NCBI GenBank assembly: GCA_022478985.1
Contig: JAKSZP010004188.1
Span: forward strand, 62,001 to 126,000
DNA: 64,000 bases
Source of the DNA: Massospora cicadina
Taxonomy: Eukaryota > Entomophthoromycota > Entomophthoromycetes > Entomophthorales > Entomophthoraceae
Direction: 5' to 3'
A program made the position numbers and the translations under genes. A model generated the notes under the pieces. That model was not told the DNA's origin. It made no database searches and worked only from the letters and a program-made list of their open reading frames with translations. Positions 32,699 through 43,224 of this stretch are shown here, in pieces. Every line of letters starts with the position of its first letter. Position 1 is the first letter of the stretch.

Positions 32699-32722
32699 TT
32701 TTTTTTTTGGGGGGGGGGGGTC
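32699..32722 (+). repeat. T(n)G(n) homopolymer tract in gypsy-3
   Basis: A run of T is followed directly by a run of about a dozen G, between the PPT and the integrase C-terminal region. It may be slippage, or an assembly-fragile spot. Confidence 0.8.
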
Positions 32723-33449
32723 AGGGAGTGTCATAGTGGGATTCATGAAACACTTTGACCAGTTCCATGCAGTTATTGCAATTGCGAGCCTTAACCCAAC
32801 TGTTCTCATACGCCATTTACCCTTTCCTAGCCACAAGATATTGAACGGACTGATGGGACTTGTAGGATGCTAGGATATTCTCCACTTCGGCCTCTTCCAC
32901 ATTTTTCAATAATGAATGGCTCAGGATCCATGGGAACAATGCTTTTAAAGGGTGACAACTTAGAAACATGGAAGAAGGGGTGCTGTTTCCTGTTTCCTGT
33001 GAGCTGGAAGCTTTAGCTGGAATGCACCATTGCCCAAGTCTTCCTCTTCCAAATGGGGGCCCAAATGCTTACTTGTGAACTTACAGGTGGGTACTTGCAT
33101 TCTCAAATGATACATATCAATAATAAAATAGGAGTCCACTGTTATGTCATGACCTGGTAGTCGCTTATGATCTGTGACTGCTTGTAGTCTTCAATGGCTT
33201 GGGTGAGGTGTTCCCGCACTAAGGATTGAGTAGACCTAATATGTTCAGCGTGATGAGTGGCAGCTTGGATCTCGGGCCAAAAGCAGAGTCAACCAAAAAG
33301 GAAAGATTATAACCTAACGTCGCTTCATAGGGAGAAAACCCTGTGGAAGCATGAGTCCCATTGTTATAGGCGAATTGAGTGAGGAGAAGGTCGTTGGCCC
33401 AGGTGTCCTGTGCAACTGCAGCATAGCAATCCAGGTACTGTTCTAGGAC
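32723..33449 (-). pseudogene. Gypsy-3 integrase C-terminal region
   Basis: The minus-strand frame continues from the integrase core: DTWANDLLLTQFAYNNGTHA, then STGFSPYEATLGYNLSF near 33280-33400, the usual A-Y-N-x-x-x-H-x-S-T-G-x-x-P-F-x-x-x-x-G block, then a degenerate tail. No chromodomain is evident. Multiple stops. Confidence 0.7.
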
Positions 33450-33900
33450 TTAGTTAACTCGCTCAGTCTGTCCATAGGACTGGGGATGATACACCATGGA
33501 GAAACAGGGGGTTATTTTTAAAATAGACGAGTTTACACCAGAACTGCGCCGTGACTGTGAGCCATGGTTACTGATGATCTCCTGTGGAAGGCCAAACCTC
33601 AAGAACGCATGGCACACAAAGAGACGAGTGGTTTCCTCCAATGTAATCACGGAAGTGCAGGGGATAAAAAGGGAAAACTTGGTGAAATTATCCACCACCA
33701 CCATCACCGCCGTAAACCCATTAGTACAGGGGTGTTTGATGATGAAATCCATGGACACTAATGTCCATGGGCCCTCCACCTGTTGTAAGGGGTGTAGAAG
33801 CCCATTTCTACCAGAGAGATCTGACTTAGCCTGAGCACAAGTAACGCAATAGGAAATTCAGGCCGGAACTTCCTTAGTTAAACCCACCTAATTGTAGGTA
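33450..33900 (-). pseudogene. Gypsy-3 integrase catalytic core
   Basis: A 109-codon frame: LVSMDFIIKHPCTNGFTAVM (first Asp), then LPQEIISNHGSQSRRSSGVN and SYGQTERVN (Glu). The second catalytic Asp, Asp in gypsy-4 (IISDRGPQF), is Asn here (AGT AAC). The zinc-finger part lies upstream near 33830-34070 in other frames (YHAHHDPPMVSHQGNKKCI). Inactive. Confidence 0.8.
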
Positions 33901-34334
33901 CACTTAATCAAGTCGATGCATTTCTTATTGCCCTGATGGCTGACCATGGGGGGATCGTGATGTGCGTGATATACCTCGGCTCTGAAGGGAGGGGGAACCC
34001 AAATTCGTGACTGGAAATAAATGAGGCCCTCCATAAAAAAGTAAAGAGAGTGTTTATGATTTTGGAGGGACAATTGCTCAGATAACTTACACCTTCAGGG
34101 CAGGTCATTTGGCCAGCTAAGACCTGAGCAACTAGCAGGGCGTCAGGGGCAAGGGCGATGGAAGAGATGATAGGGGGAACAATTGATAAAATTTGAGCAG
34201 CAGAAATCATGGTAATGAGATTCATTACATCTGGGTCTGAGGTACAATGGGTGGGGCTGCAGCTGAGAAAATTGGGAATTACATTAAGCGCACCTTTTTA
34301 GAAATTTGTATTTGAAATTGAAGCTGAACAAGTC

Positions 34335-35171
34335 CTAATAAGTATGAGCTTGCCAATGTGCCAATTTTTGGGTTTTATGGAAATACAAGAGAGCCTGGTG
34401 ATCCATGCGAAAAGTTAACTCATGTTGATCACCCTGTAACAGAAACTTCCAATGAGTTAATGCCCATGACACGGCATACAACTCCTTGTCATAGAAGGCC
34501 CAAGAATGCTCCATAGAGATAAATTTTTTTAAAAAATAAGCAACCAGAAGTTCTAAGGCATCATGCTCTTGGAGCAACACTGCCTCACTGCCACCAAAGA
34601 GGCATCGCATGCAACAATATATGGCTTGGCAGGATCCATGTGTTTCAAGACAGGTGGGGATAAAAACACCTCCTTGATTAATTCTAGCACCTGCTGGCAT
34701 TTGGGAATCCAGCGAAATGGTACATTCTTGCCTGTGAGGGTGTGGAGCAGGGCAGCTAGCTGGGAAAGAGCCGGGGAAAATTTTTAGGAAAATAATGGTT
34801 CCCAAGAAACTCCGTAATTGTTTCTGGGTTGTAAGGGTTGGCCATTCATGGATAGCATCTAACTTATTGGAGGGAATCGCGTAACCATCTTTAAGGACGA
34901 GGTTCCTGAGAAAGGTAACTTCCTCCTTATATAACTCGCATTTGGAAGGCTTAATGAACAAGCCTGCTTTGTGTAAAGCAGCCACGACCACTTCCAAGCC
35001 AATAGCATGTTGTTTGGGAGTCAGGGAGTATACCAGAATTTTTTCAATATATGTGACCACACAAGTAAACCGGAGGTCACCCAGTATACTGTCAATCACA
35101 CGTTGAAATGTAGCAGGAGCATTCTTCATCCAAAAGGGCATTACGCAGAATTGGAAAATGCCTGGCTTCAT
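34335..35171 (-). pseudogene. Gypsy-3 RT (palm to connection) and RNase H
   Basis: A long 278-codon frame. It begins GIFQFCVMPFWMKNAPATFQ, then TCVVTYIEKILVYSLTPKQH, where Y-x-D-D has become Y-I-E-K, so both catalytic aspartates are gone. Then LRSFLGTIIFLK (connection) and AFYDKELYAVSWALTHWKFL with FRMDHQALLYFHKTQ (RNase H). The long open frame despite a dead active site probably reflects chance or partial recoding. It is the longest frame of the window. Confidence 0.8.
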
Positions 35172-35480
35172 CTGGATTGCTGTTAACCATTATTGCCCTT
35201 CCATTATCCAAATCTGGGTGAAGGCGTTGATGAGATCCAGCTTGGAGAATACACATGATTTGGCGATTTTCTTGGCTGATTGTCTGCTCCAGAGGCAGGA
35301 GGTAGGGATTGTGAACCGTAACTTTGTTTAAGTGTCCATAACCCATGCAGGGATGGAGGGAACCATCAGCTTTTTTAGTAAATACAATGGGAGATGCAAC
35401 TAGCAATGTCTCCTTAAACAACCACTTTTTTTAGCATATCGTCCAACCAAGTGTTAAGCGCAACCTTCTCCTCCACTATA
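35172..35480 (-). pseudogene. Gypsy-3 RT N-terminal piece
   Basis: Frame 35421-35092: FKETLLVASPIVFTKKADGS, then LHPCMGYGHLNKVTVHNPYL, the first RT blocks (C-V-D-Y-R-x-L-N is degenerate), then a frame change into the next segment near 35170. Confidence 0.75.
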
Positions 35481-35590
35481 TGGGGATACAAAGGACAGTT
35501 GATATTCACCAACTGCATTGTCTTACGAAATCCCAGGCCGAATTTAGTATGAGGGGGAAGACGATCAGCCTTTTCAAAATCAAAAGTACT

Positions 35591-36335
35591 TCAATAGCAC
35601 ATTAAACTTTCAGGAAAATCAGACGGAAGGCCCGCAGGAGAGACAAAGGAATTAGTAGAACTGCGACCTTGAGATTTCTTAAGATTGTCAACTAAGGGAA
35701 ATTCACCCTCCAGTTGATTATTAATGAATGACAACATGTTAGACTCCAGGTGGATCTTGACACGTTGTTGGCGCCACCATCCCACCCCTAAGATCAATGG
35801 AAACACCAAGTTTGGCATACCGGAAATTTGATTGCAGAAGCTAAACTGGTGTACCAAAAAGGTACTGGCTGACAGACGACATATGATGTCTGGGAGGATG
35901 AAGAAGCCACCATCACCAATGGACCTACGTCCATGATCAGTTTTAATTGTTGGTCTAACTTGACGCTCATGAAATTACACTCCGCTCTGGTGTCAACCAG
36001 GGCCTCAAAGGAGACATGGTGAGATCCAATGATAATCTCTATAGGTAATAAGAAAAAAGCGAAGTTTCGTTTATTGAAAGATTCAGGCGTTTCCGTTGCA
36101 ACTGAAGGAATGGCAGGCAAATTGGGGGGAAGGTCTGGGGTTTTTCTGGAGTAAAGTTGGGAAGAACGAGGGCTTGAGAACTGGCTTCCTCAATCTGGGC
36201 TTTTACTGATTCATTTATAGGTGAACCAGGATCAGCCAACTCTGACGCAGGAGTGGTTCCAGGATCAGAAGCCAAAACTATCACTGGTTCAATGGTAGAA
36301 ACTGCGTCCACGTCATTGTTGGGTAATCCTATCAT
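35591..36335 (-). pseudogene. Gypsy-3 protease region
   Basis: Frame 36120-35794 contains FEALVDTRAECNFMSVKLDQ, the aspartic-protease active site, with the usual Gly of D-T-G-A replaced by Arg (ACC AGA, from a likely ACC GGA). Frame 35857-35591 holds FPLILGVGWWRQQRVKIHLE, the distal block (compare ILGVEWWRKFDVRINLKEN in gypsy-4). 36335-36039 upstream is linker rich in Glu and Pro. Confidence 0.75.
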
Positions 36336-37075
36336 ATAATTTCCCCTTGATAGCAGGAAGTATGGCGAGGGGAGGCATTATTAGTAGTCACAGTGGTACA
36401 TATTTGATCTACCGTTCCTTTTGTGGTAGGCCAAACCTTGTGGTGAGCAGAAACTGAATCCAAACCTGATCTAAAGTTTGTCTGAAGCATATCATTAGAG
36501 AGGTCCAGTGTGGGAGCCTGTTCACAGAAGTTAGAGATCAAAGAAGCCAAGTCATGGGCTTTGGCCAAAGCAGAGAGCAATCTGAGTAATTAGTCTAAGC
36601 TTGACAATTGGGGTTTCAAGGCGGCCAATATGATGGCAATCAGCGAAATGAGATCTCCAGCTAGTGAGGAAGAGTGCAGAAGATCTTCAACCCACTGACG
36701 GGCATCCCCTTCCATGGCGTCCAATAAAGCAACCCCTGTTGGGCATGATATAGTGCAGCGGCGTTGTTAAGGGCAATTGTCAAACGCATTTGCACCTCAG
36801 TGAGGGAGTTGAGAACCTGATTTACAATCACTCAGGAAGGAACACATGAACTATCTTCTGGGCTATTATGAGGGCGAGAGGTAGTAATCCATGAGGTTCT
36901 GTCGCCTGAAGAAATTTCTCCAAGTAGAGCGGATACTACCCACAAAATCGGTAAGTGACCAAACAAACAACAAAAAGCAGACTACTGACTGCATGCTCAT
37001 TTGGTAGAGGTAACCACTGCAACGCCCCCTCGAAGAGCAGGGCGGAAGTGGCTGGAAACAATGGTTGGTCAATTA
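36332..37075 (-). pseudogene. Gypsy-3 Gag-like region
   Basis: Immediately inside the 5' LTR one frame reads IIDQPLFPATSALLFEGALQ then WLPLPNEHAVSS, and an overlapping frame SLTDFVGSIRSTWRNFFRRQ. These resemble the A-L-x-W and F-x-x-x-F segments of gypsy Gag, which normally follow a long N-terminal stretch; here only LTR sequence precedes them. Further on: GDARQWVEDLLHSSSL and ALAKAHDLASLISNFCEQAP. Broken by many stops. No zinc knuckle found. Confidence 0.55.
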
Positions 37076-38497
37076 TGTCATAAAAACAGCAGAAGAAGTT
37101 TAAACCAGCTTCCAGTCAGGATGCGTAAGCACCCAAAATGCAAGCCAGAATGCCAGATGCATTGCTGCATGTATGACGTTGTATGGAGCTGAGCATTGGG
37201 AAATAATAAACCGTTTGTGTAGGGTAATGGTGAACAGCAACCTGAGAATGAACCAAATAGAGACAGCCCCATACACTAATGGTCTTGCTGCAGGGAGTGG
37301 TACCACAGGTATAGTTTCTACAAGGTCACCAGCGGGTGGTTCAATTCAACTGGGGAGACAAGGGGCGGATCCTTGCTTGGAGATGGTGGATGTAAGGCCA
37401 CAAGATCCCATTATACGTTTGGCGGAAGTTTGCAATAACTGAGCTATATTGCCAGAAGTATCTAGCTTGCTGAATCAAGTTGGCGATGGTAGGGGCCATA
37501 GTGACCATCAGTACTGGTAAAGCCCATCCAATACAAGGACCTACAGACCACCAGAGAAAAACCATCAGGAATTTGGCCAGAAGGATATCATTAAATCAAA
37601 ATGATAGTTTTTAGAGGCAAATTTTACAGTAAAGGAAAGTGAAGAAATTAACCAACAATTTTTTCAGTGCGATGCAACTGATTAAATAGTGGTCAATTAG
37701 GATGGGAACAAGCAGGGATTGAGATCCTCAATTTCGACCTAACTGACGAATTATCTTGAGAATGGGGGCAGATAAGCTCACTATGAACTGATATTGAAGA
37801 ATTCAGCAGCAGGCCGAGTTGCTGTCAGTATAACCTCAAACGCCCAAACTGTGGCTCAACTGCATTTCTGACAGTTGGTGCAATGGTGTCTGGCCCAATA
37901 AGCAGTGGGAATCCCCCAGGGCCACCCCACGTAGGGGTGGTCCCAATAGGTTGGGAACAGGTTCAGGATGCCAACCCACCCATGCCCAGTTGCTGGGCTG
38001 TTTGTTCGTCAAAAGCGTTGCATTGGCTGCAACACCCAATTTGCTGTAAGGGAGCTTTGAACAATTTTCAATGGTGTCCGATGCTACTAACTGCATGTTG
38101 GGGATCATCCCCAACGATTTTTAGAGTAGGTTTCTCTGAAATCGCAGTTTGGCCAAATTGAAACTGTCAGCTATTCCACCTGATGACTCAATCTTCATCC
38201 CCTTTCAACTATGTGGACTTCGATTATTGGGCTTGTTTTCACTCATTTTCAAACAAATCGACTTCATTTTGGCGATCTTAACACAATTTTTTCTGATCAG
38301 ACATACTAGTTCTGCTGAGGTGAGTGCGGGCACAGGGGAGGGATCCAAAGAGGGAGAGCTGTTACCCAGCACTCATCGACCATGTGGCGAGGTTGCCCTG
38401 GGTAACGAGGGGTACAGCCACCCTCTTTAAAGCCAGCTTACTCGGAAATGGGAAGAGGGGCTGATTGACACACAGGGGACATTCCCTGGGACTTACA
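37076..38497 (-). repeat. Gypsy-3 5' LTR
   Basis: 1,422 bp, plus strand starts TGTCATAAAAACAGCAGAAG and ends CCTGGGACTTACA, paired with 31174-32597. Next to it on the element strand is TAATTGACCAACC, not a TGG-starting primer site. Gypsy-4 and gypsy-6 have AACCAACC and AACTAACC at the corresponding spot. Confidence 0.92.
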
Positions 38498-38502
38498 GTA
38501 AT
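38498..38502 (+). repeat. Gypsy-3 target-site duplication, right
   Basis: GTAAT, matching 31169-31173. Gypsy-1's RT codons resume here. Confidence 0.9.
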
Positions 38503-39100
38503 CGACTACCGCAAGCTCAACAGCATTACAATAAAGGACTCATACCCTTTACCATGAATTGATGATGTGTTAGACTGGTTGGGGAGAGCTCATTACTTCT
38601 CTGCAATGGATTTAATTTCTGGCTATTGGCAGATTGAGTTACCTGTGGCAGAACAAAAAAATGCGCCATTATCACATCAAAGGGGCTTTTTCAACCAACA
38701 CATATGCCGCAAGGGCTGTGTAATGCCCCAGCTACTTTCCAATGGGCGATGGACACTATCCTTGGCAACTTGAAGCTGCCATGCGTTCTTGTATACCTTG
38801 ACAAAATAAACGTTTTCTCCTGCACGTTTTATGAACACCTTAGCCATTTGGAAGAGGTATTTCGCCAGGTTTCTGAGGCCAACATCAAAAATAAAACCCC
38901 AGAGATTCCACTTTCTTAAGGATCAGCTTGAGTACCTCAGGTTTGTAGTAGATGAAACAGGGCTTAGGCCCCAACAAGCTAAGGGGAGGCCATTTAGAAG
39001 ATGACTACACCAAGCAGTAAGCGAGATATACAAGTACCTTAGGGATGGTTGGCTACTATCGCCGCTTTATACCAAACTTTAGCTGTATTGGAGGTCTGCT
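38503..39100 (+). pseudogene. Gypsy-1 RT, C-terminal piece (after the gypsy-3 insertion)
   Basis: Resumes with IDYRKLNSITIKDSYP, then LGRAHYFSAMDLISGYWQIE at 38577-38640. A second frame at 38704-38919 has PQGLCNAPATFQWAMDTILG and PCVLVYLDKINVFS. The catalytic Y-L-D-D is Y-L-D-K, so one aspartate is lost. The region to about 39100 shows the connection (LRDGWLLSPLYTKL-like remnants). Confidence 0.8.
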
Positions 39101-39229
39101 GTTTGAGTTATTAAAAAAGGACGCCAAGTTTGAATAGATGGAACACTGTCAATGCTCCTTTGATAAACTTCAAACAGCATTGATCAAGGTGCCAGTGCTA
39201 CACTACTCAAATTTCAAAAGGAATTTTTT

Positions 39230-39560
39230 GTACAGATGGATGCTTTTCTTTCCGCTGTGGGGCAGTTCTTTCCCAAAAAGATGATGAGTGGGAGGAGCAC
39301 CCAGTGGCATACTGCAGCTGAAGCCTGAATAGCATTGAACGTAATTAAACTGTGACTGAGCAGGAATGCTTAGAAGTGATTTATGTTTACAAGCAATTTA
39401 CAGTATTCTTTCATGATGTAAAATTTAAAGTTATAACTGATCACACCTCGTTACACTGGCTGCAGAACTTCAAGGAGCCCGAGGGATGGCTAGCATGATA
39501 GCCCTTAAACTATAGGCTTACAACTTCGCGATCCTTCACTGACCAGGAGAAAAATACCAG
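39230..39560 (+). pseudogene. Gypsy-1 RNase H
   Basis: Readable as MDAFLSAVGQFFPKKMMS-like sequence, then AYCS, stop, SLNSIE, TVTEQECLEVIYVYKQFTVF and FKVITDHTSLHWLQNFKEPE. The last matches gypsy RNase H (T-D-H-x-x-L). Stops at several codons. It degrades the RNA strand during reverse transcription in live elements. Confidence 0.7.
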
Positions 39561-39769
39561 AATTCTGATTGCTTGTCAAGGCTACCGACTATTGCAGTTA
39601 TGGCAGATCTGAGCGATATTATTTATGACGAGATGCTCAGAAAAAAGTACAATGATGAGCCGCCCCAAGTCATCAAGGCGTTGAATGAAATGCAAGCCAA
39701 TACTTTCCAGCGGAATGGTGAGTTGTACAAGTGTAGTGTCAACTCAACAGTAATCTTTCTGTGAAACTC

Positions 39770-40560
39770 AACATGGCCTAACATTATCATGAGCGCACAT
39801 AGGGCAGTTGGGCATGGTGGCATGCTCAAGTCATTGGAATTATTGCAGCCTTGGTATTACTGGGAAAGCATGAACTTCGAGTGCTTGATACTATCTCCTC
39901 CTGTAACCAGTACCAAGTGAAAAAGCTGTTCCGCTGGAAGACCTCATACCAGTTAGTGAAGCCACACTTCACTTGGCATATGGTTTCCCTTGATGTCATC
40001 ATACCTCTGCTAATGGGTGATAACCGGTCCAAGTATATCCTGGTGGCAATTGACCACTTGACCAGGTGGGTTGGGGTGCGGCCCATTTGGGATTTGGGGG
40101 AAGTTACCATGGCTAAGTTTGTAATGGAATGCATCATTCAGCATCACAGCTGCCCGCAGTTTATCCTTACCAACAACGGTACTAATTTTACCTCTCACAT
40201 ACTTACCAAGATTAATGAAATGATGGCCATCCACAGGGTTCTAACAACCATGTATCACCCAAAGTCCAACTGAATGGTTGAACGGGTCAGTGGGACCCTG
40301 TGGAACATACTACGGAAGCTGGTTATGGATAGGCCCTCTGATTGGAGTACCCTCCTTTCTACCACAGTATTTACCTACAACATTGGCTATCATTCTGCCA
40401 CAGGAAAAGCCCATTCCAATTGCTTTATGAATGGCACCCTGCCCTGCCTGCTCTTCTATATGCTTGTGTAGAGGACACTGGCGGAATGGATCTGCAATGG
40501 TATCAGACTACCTTAACAAATACAAAGATTTAAATACAAACTGAAGCATACTCATTCAGC
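39770..40560 (+). pseudogene. Gypsy-1 integrase
   Basis: HRAVGHGGMLKSLELL (HH part of the zinc finger) near 39800; the frame 39851-40273 has ISSCNQYQVKKLF (a lone Cys where CX2C is expected), FTWHMVSLDVIIPLLMGDNR (first Asp) and CPQFILTNNGTNFTSHILTK. The usual T-D-N-G is T-N-N-G, so the second Asp is Asn. After a stop at 40271-40273, MVERVSGTLWNILRKLV carries the Glu. Gypsy-2 shares the same Asn. Confidence 0.85.
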
Positions 40561-40823
40561 TTAGCCAAAAAAAACCAGGTTGCTGATCAGGTATGGCAAG
40601 GTGGCCTAGCACAGTTCAAAGATAGAGACATGGTTCTATTCCACAAAAAAATGGTTTTGGGTGGAAACAAAAGTTGGCTAAAATCTGGATTGGGCCATTA
40701 AAATTTATTGAGAAGACAGGTATAAATGCATATACTATTAAGGACCCACTAGCTTGGGATCATCAACTGAGTGCATGAGAAGTTCCTCTGAGTGTATAAG
40801 CAATAGGAGCCTTATTGTCCAGT

Positions 40824-40837
40824 CAAAGGGGGGATAA
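40824..40837 (+). promoter_or_regulatory. Gypsy-1 polypurine tract
   Basis: CAAAGGGGGGATAA directly before the 3' LTR; gypsy-2 has CAAAAAGGGGGGTAA in the same position. It would prime plus-strand synthesis. Confidence 0.85.
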
Positions 40838-41336
40838 TGTCACGATTCTGATATGAATGGACAATAAGCCCAAAGTCGATATGGCAGAATGGATTAAATT
40901 CACCAATTTGATATGAGTATGATTATTTGAGAGCTCAAAATGAAGTGAAGTTGGGTTGTTAAGAAATCGCATCAAATTAGGTGATTGTGAATTTAACGAA
41001 TGAAGAATTGGCAGAACCAATGATATATGGCTAAGTGAATTACTAAGCCATGAAAGCAGTATCATTTGAAGTCACTATGATATAAGCGAGATGAGATGAT
41101 CAAGATAGGGGAAAGTTAATAGTTTAAAGTGCAGAACAGCGAGGATCCGCTGTAATAATTTTATTAAATATAAGAGAGTTTAGTGGGAGCTAGTGCTCCA
41201 TATTTATTATATAGTTTATTTCTGTTTTTATCAAGGGCAACGATCCTCATATCGTTGGTCATATTGCTCAGTGGGTTGAACCCTGCACAAAAAATTGTTT
41301 ACAGCGTATCTCAACAATAACGTCAACTATATAATA
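40838..41336 (+). repeat. Gypsy-1 3' LTR
   Basis: 499 bp starting TGTCACGATTCTGATATGAA, matching 28065-28563 with substitutions and small indels. Confidence 0.9.
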
Positions 41337-41751
41337 GAGTCCTATTATGTTTATAATATTGCTGAACCTATTATATGACAACATCAATTTCCTGAGTGAA
41401 GCTTACTCAAAATTACAGTATGATAATGGATGGATAGTTGTATTTTTGGTTCAATTGGGCGCAGTGGCTCACTCAATGGAAAATGGTTCTTACAATTGTT
41501 CATTTATAGTTTTCAATACCACCTTCTTTGGTGGTTGACATGTTTTGTTAAAACCCATTAATTTTTTTTATAAATGGTCTCTTGGTCTGACCTCTTTGTG
41601 GAACTTTTTAAGGAGGTCTCTAATAATTTTGGTCATTTAATTTTATTTGGAATATCCACATTTTCTTTTTCCCCTTGCTAAAGCCTGAACTATTTCCTAT
41701 ATAGAGACCAAAGGACCTGGATTAAGATCTGCAATCTGTAATGAACTCCTT
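41337..41751 (+). repeat. Gypsy-6 LTR, piece 2
   Basis: Continues the gypsy-4-like LTR after gypsy-1: CCTGAGTGAAG, then GGATGGATAGTTGTATTTTTGG, then ATGGTCTCTTGGTCTGACCTC align with gypsy-4 LTR CTTGAGTGAAG, TTGGATGGTAGTGTTTGCC and the GACCTCTTCGAAGAGG area. Clearly diverged from gypsy-4. Confidence 0.6.
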
Positions 41752-43016
41752 CGACACAGAAATGGCAAATAAATCTGAGACTGGTCTGCAAGTTGGTGTG
41801 TGAGCACCCAGAAAGGAATTCTTAATGCTGGGGCATTGACACCCAAATGAATTGCTAACAGGCGAGGTGAGAATTGAACATGGAGAGGTGTCTGGAAAAC
41901 AGCATCACCACCATCCCAACCAAAAAAATGGTAGCCATTGAGGTGACTTTAGGTTCTGCTGTAGTAACTCTTCAGGAGCCACAGAGGGCTCAGGATTTGT
42001 CGGGGTACCACTAGTTGTGGAGAAAATGGTGAGTTCATGGATTCTTGCCCAGTGGGGAGAAATAATCTCCATAAATAATAGGCCGTCACGATGCCATAGG
42101 GCGTCCACAAGTGGGGATATCTCCAACAAGCCACTTGCTCAGTAACCCCATTTGATGAGGGGAGGCAGCAGCGTTGTGACAATGGCCACTAGGGCCAAGT
42201 TGTTGCGAAACCTGGGAAACATGGTTTTATGTAGCTGCAGTGACAGAAATGGAAAAGAATTTATTAAGAAAATCTAATTGTGAAAGGGTTTGTTTATTGT
42301 AAACAAGATCTAAAGATTAGAATGACAATCATACCATCGAGGGATGGTAGTCTTAAGTACCATGGGGCTTGGGAAATAACTAAGAATGCATGAACGAGGT
42401 ATTTCAATTCCAATCAATTTCAGTTAAATAATACTTAGCAACTGATAAAATGCTAAATCAGCATTCTGATGGCCATCTGACTCTCAATCAAATTTTGCCA
42501 CCAAATTTTACCACCCACCACAATTCCGCTTGGTCGGTTAATGACGCTTCATTCAGCAGGAGAGTGGTTATTCCCAAGGCCAGCTCACATAGAGTTAGTC
42601 CCATTTCATATTGAAGGGGTCTATACCTTCAACCCCATCAGAGTCAGACCATCCATTTAATCCAAATTTCCCTTTTTTGGTGGAGCCCAAAATTGTCACT
42701 GGGGGTAGGTACTCGCCTCTTCCCGCCTCTTTGTAAAATCTGAAATTGCTCTTTTGCAGACTTTTTCCACTTCCTCTCTAGTGGCATCTTCTCGCCGCCA
42801 CCTCCTCCACACACTCCTGATCTACTGGAGTAGCACATGCGTGGTCAGATAGGGGTAAGGGGGAACCTTGAGGGGGCATGCTATCACCCACCTTCATCCA
42901 CCACACGGGCTAGATCGCCCTGGGTTGTAAGGGAGACTCTGCCTTCTAAACCACCTTTTTGTTGCTGACTGAAAAACTCATAATCTAGGAACATGGGGTA
43001 CTCCATCGGAATTACA
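41752..43016 (-). repeat. Gypsy-3-like solo LTR, diverged
   Basis: The plus strand aligns with the gypsy-3 LTR: GACACAGAAATGGCAAATAAA, GAGACTGGTCTG, TGTGTGAGCACCC at the start; CACCCACCTTCATCCACCAC, GCCCTGGGTTGTAAGGGAGA and GGAATTACA at the end. Flanks TCCTT (41747-41751) and TCCTC (43017-43021) match at 4 of 5. The minus-strand frame reads SLTTQGDLARVVDEG, the LTR protein seen in gypsy-3. No interior is attached, so it is a solo LTR. Confidence 0.65.
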
Positions 43017-43224
43017 TCCTCCCTCAGGTTCAAATCAAATCTTTACATCTCTTTTTTCTCGTTATTAATAAAAATATATACAACCACACCTTGGGCCATT
43101 AGAGTACTTGCACCCTTTGGGTGCCCTATTTCATGTGTTATTAGAAGGTTGTTCACTGGTAATGTGGTGGGGCATTCCCCGCCACCTCTCCAAGAATGAG
43201 ATAGTTAAAGACACTCTCTTGACA
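43017..43224 (+). repeat. Gypsy-6 LTR, piece 3 (3' end)
   Basis: Ends GAGATAGTTAAAGACACTCT, CTTGACA, matching gypsy-4's LTR end AGTTATAGACACTCTCCTTACA. The frame at the end reads EIVKDTLLTKLN, stop, PF across the junction. Confidence 0.65.

Larger units (their letters stand above)
31174..38497 (-). mobile_element. Gypsy-3: Ty3/gypsy element with 1.4-kb LTRs, minus-strand coding
   Basis: 7,324 bp between perfect 5-bp duplications (GTAAT), nested in gypsy-1's RT. LTRs are 1,424 and 1,422 bp and about nine-tenths alike over the stretch I compared. Minus-strand order: Gag-like, protease, RT, RNase H, integrase, PPT. No coding domain is intact. Solo or partial LTRs of the same family occur at 60028-61141 and, more diverged, at 41752-43016, so the family was active repeatedly here. 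Confidence 0.92.
28065..41336 (+). mobile_element. Gypsy-1: Ty3/gypsy element split by gypsy-3
   Basis: Two 499-bp LTRs bound an interior with PBS, Gag, CCHC, protease, RT, RNase H, integrase and PPT in order. Removing gypsy-3 (31174-38497 plus one 5-bp TSD) leaves an element of about 5.9 kb. The host-side flanks TAATC (28060-28064) and GAGTC (41337-41341) match at only 3 of 5 positions, so the duplication is decayed or absent. Every domain has stops or frameshifts. Gypsy-2 is a close relative. Confidence 0.9.

Noticed and set aside
28632..40560. Intact gypsy-1 element
   Set aside because: Stops in Gag and integrase, protease Asp lost, RT Y-L-D-K, integrase Asn, plus a 7.3-kb insertion in RT.
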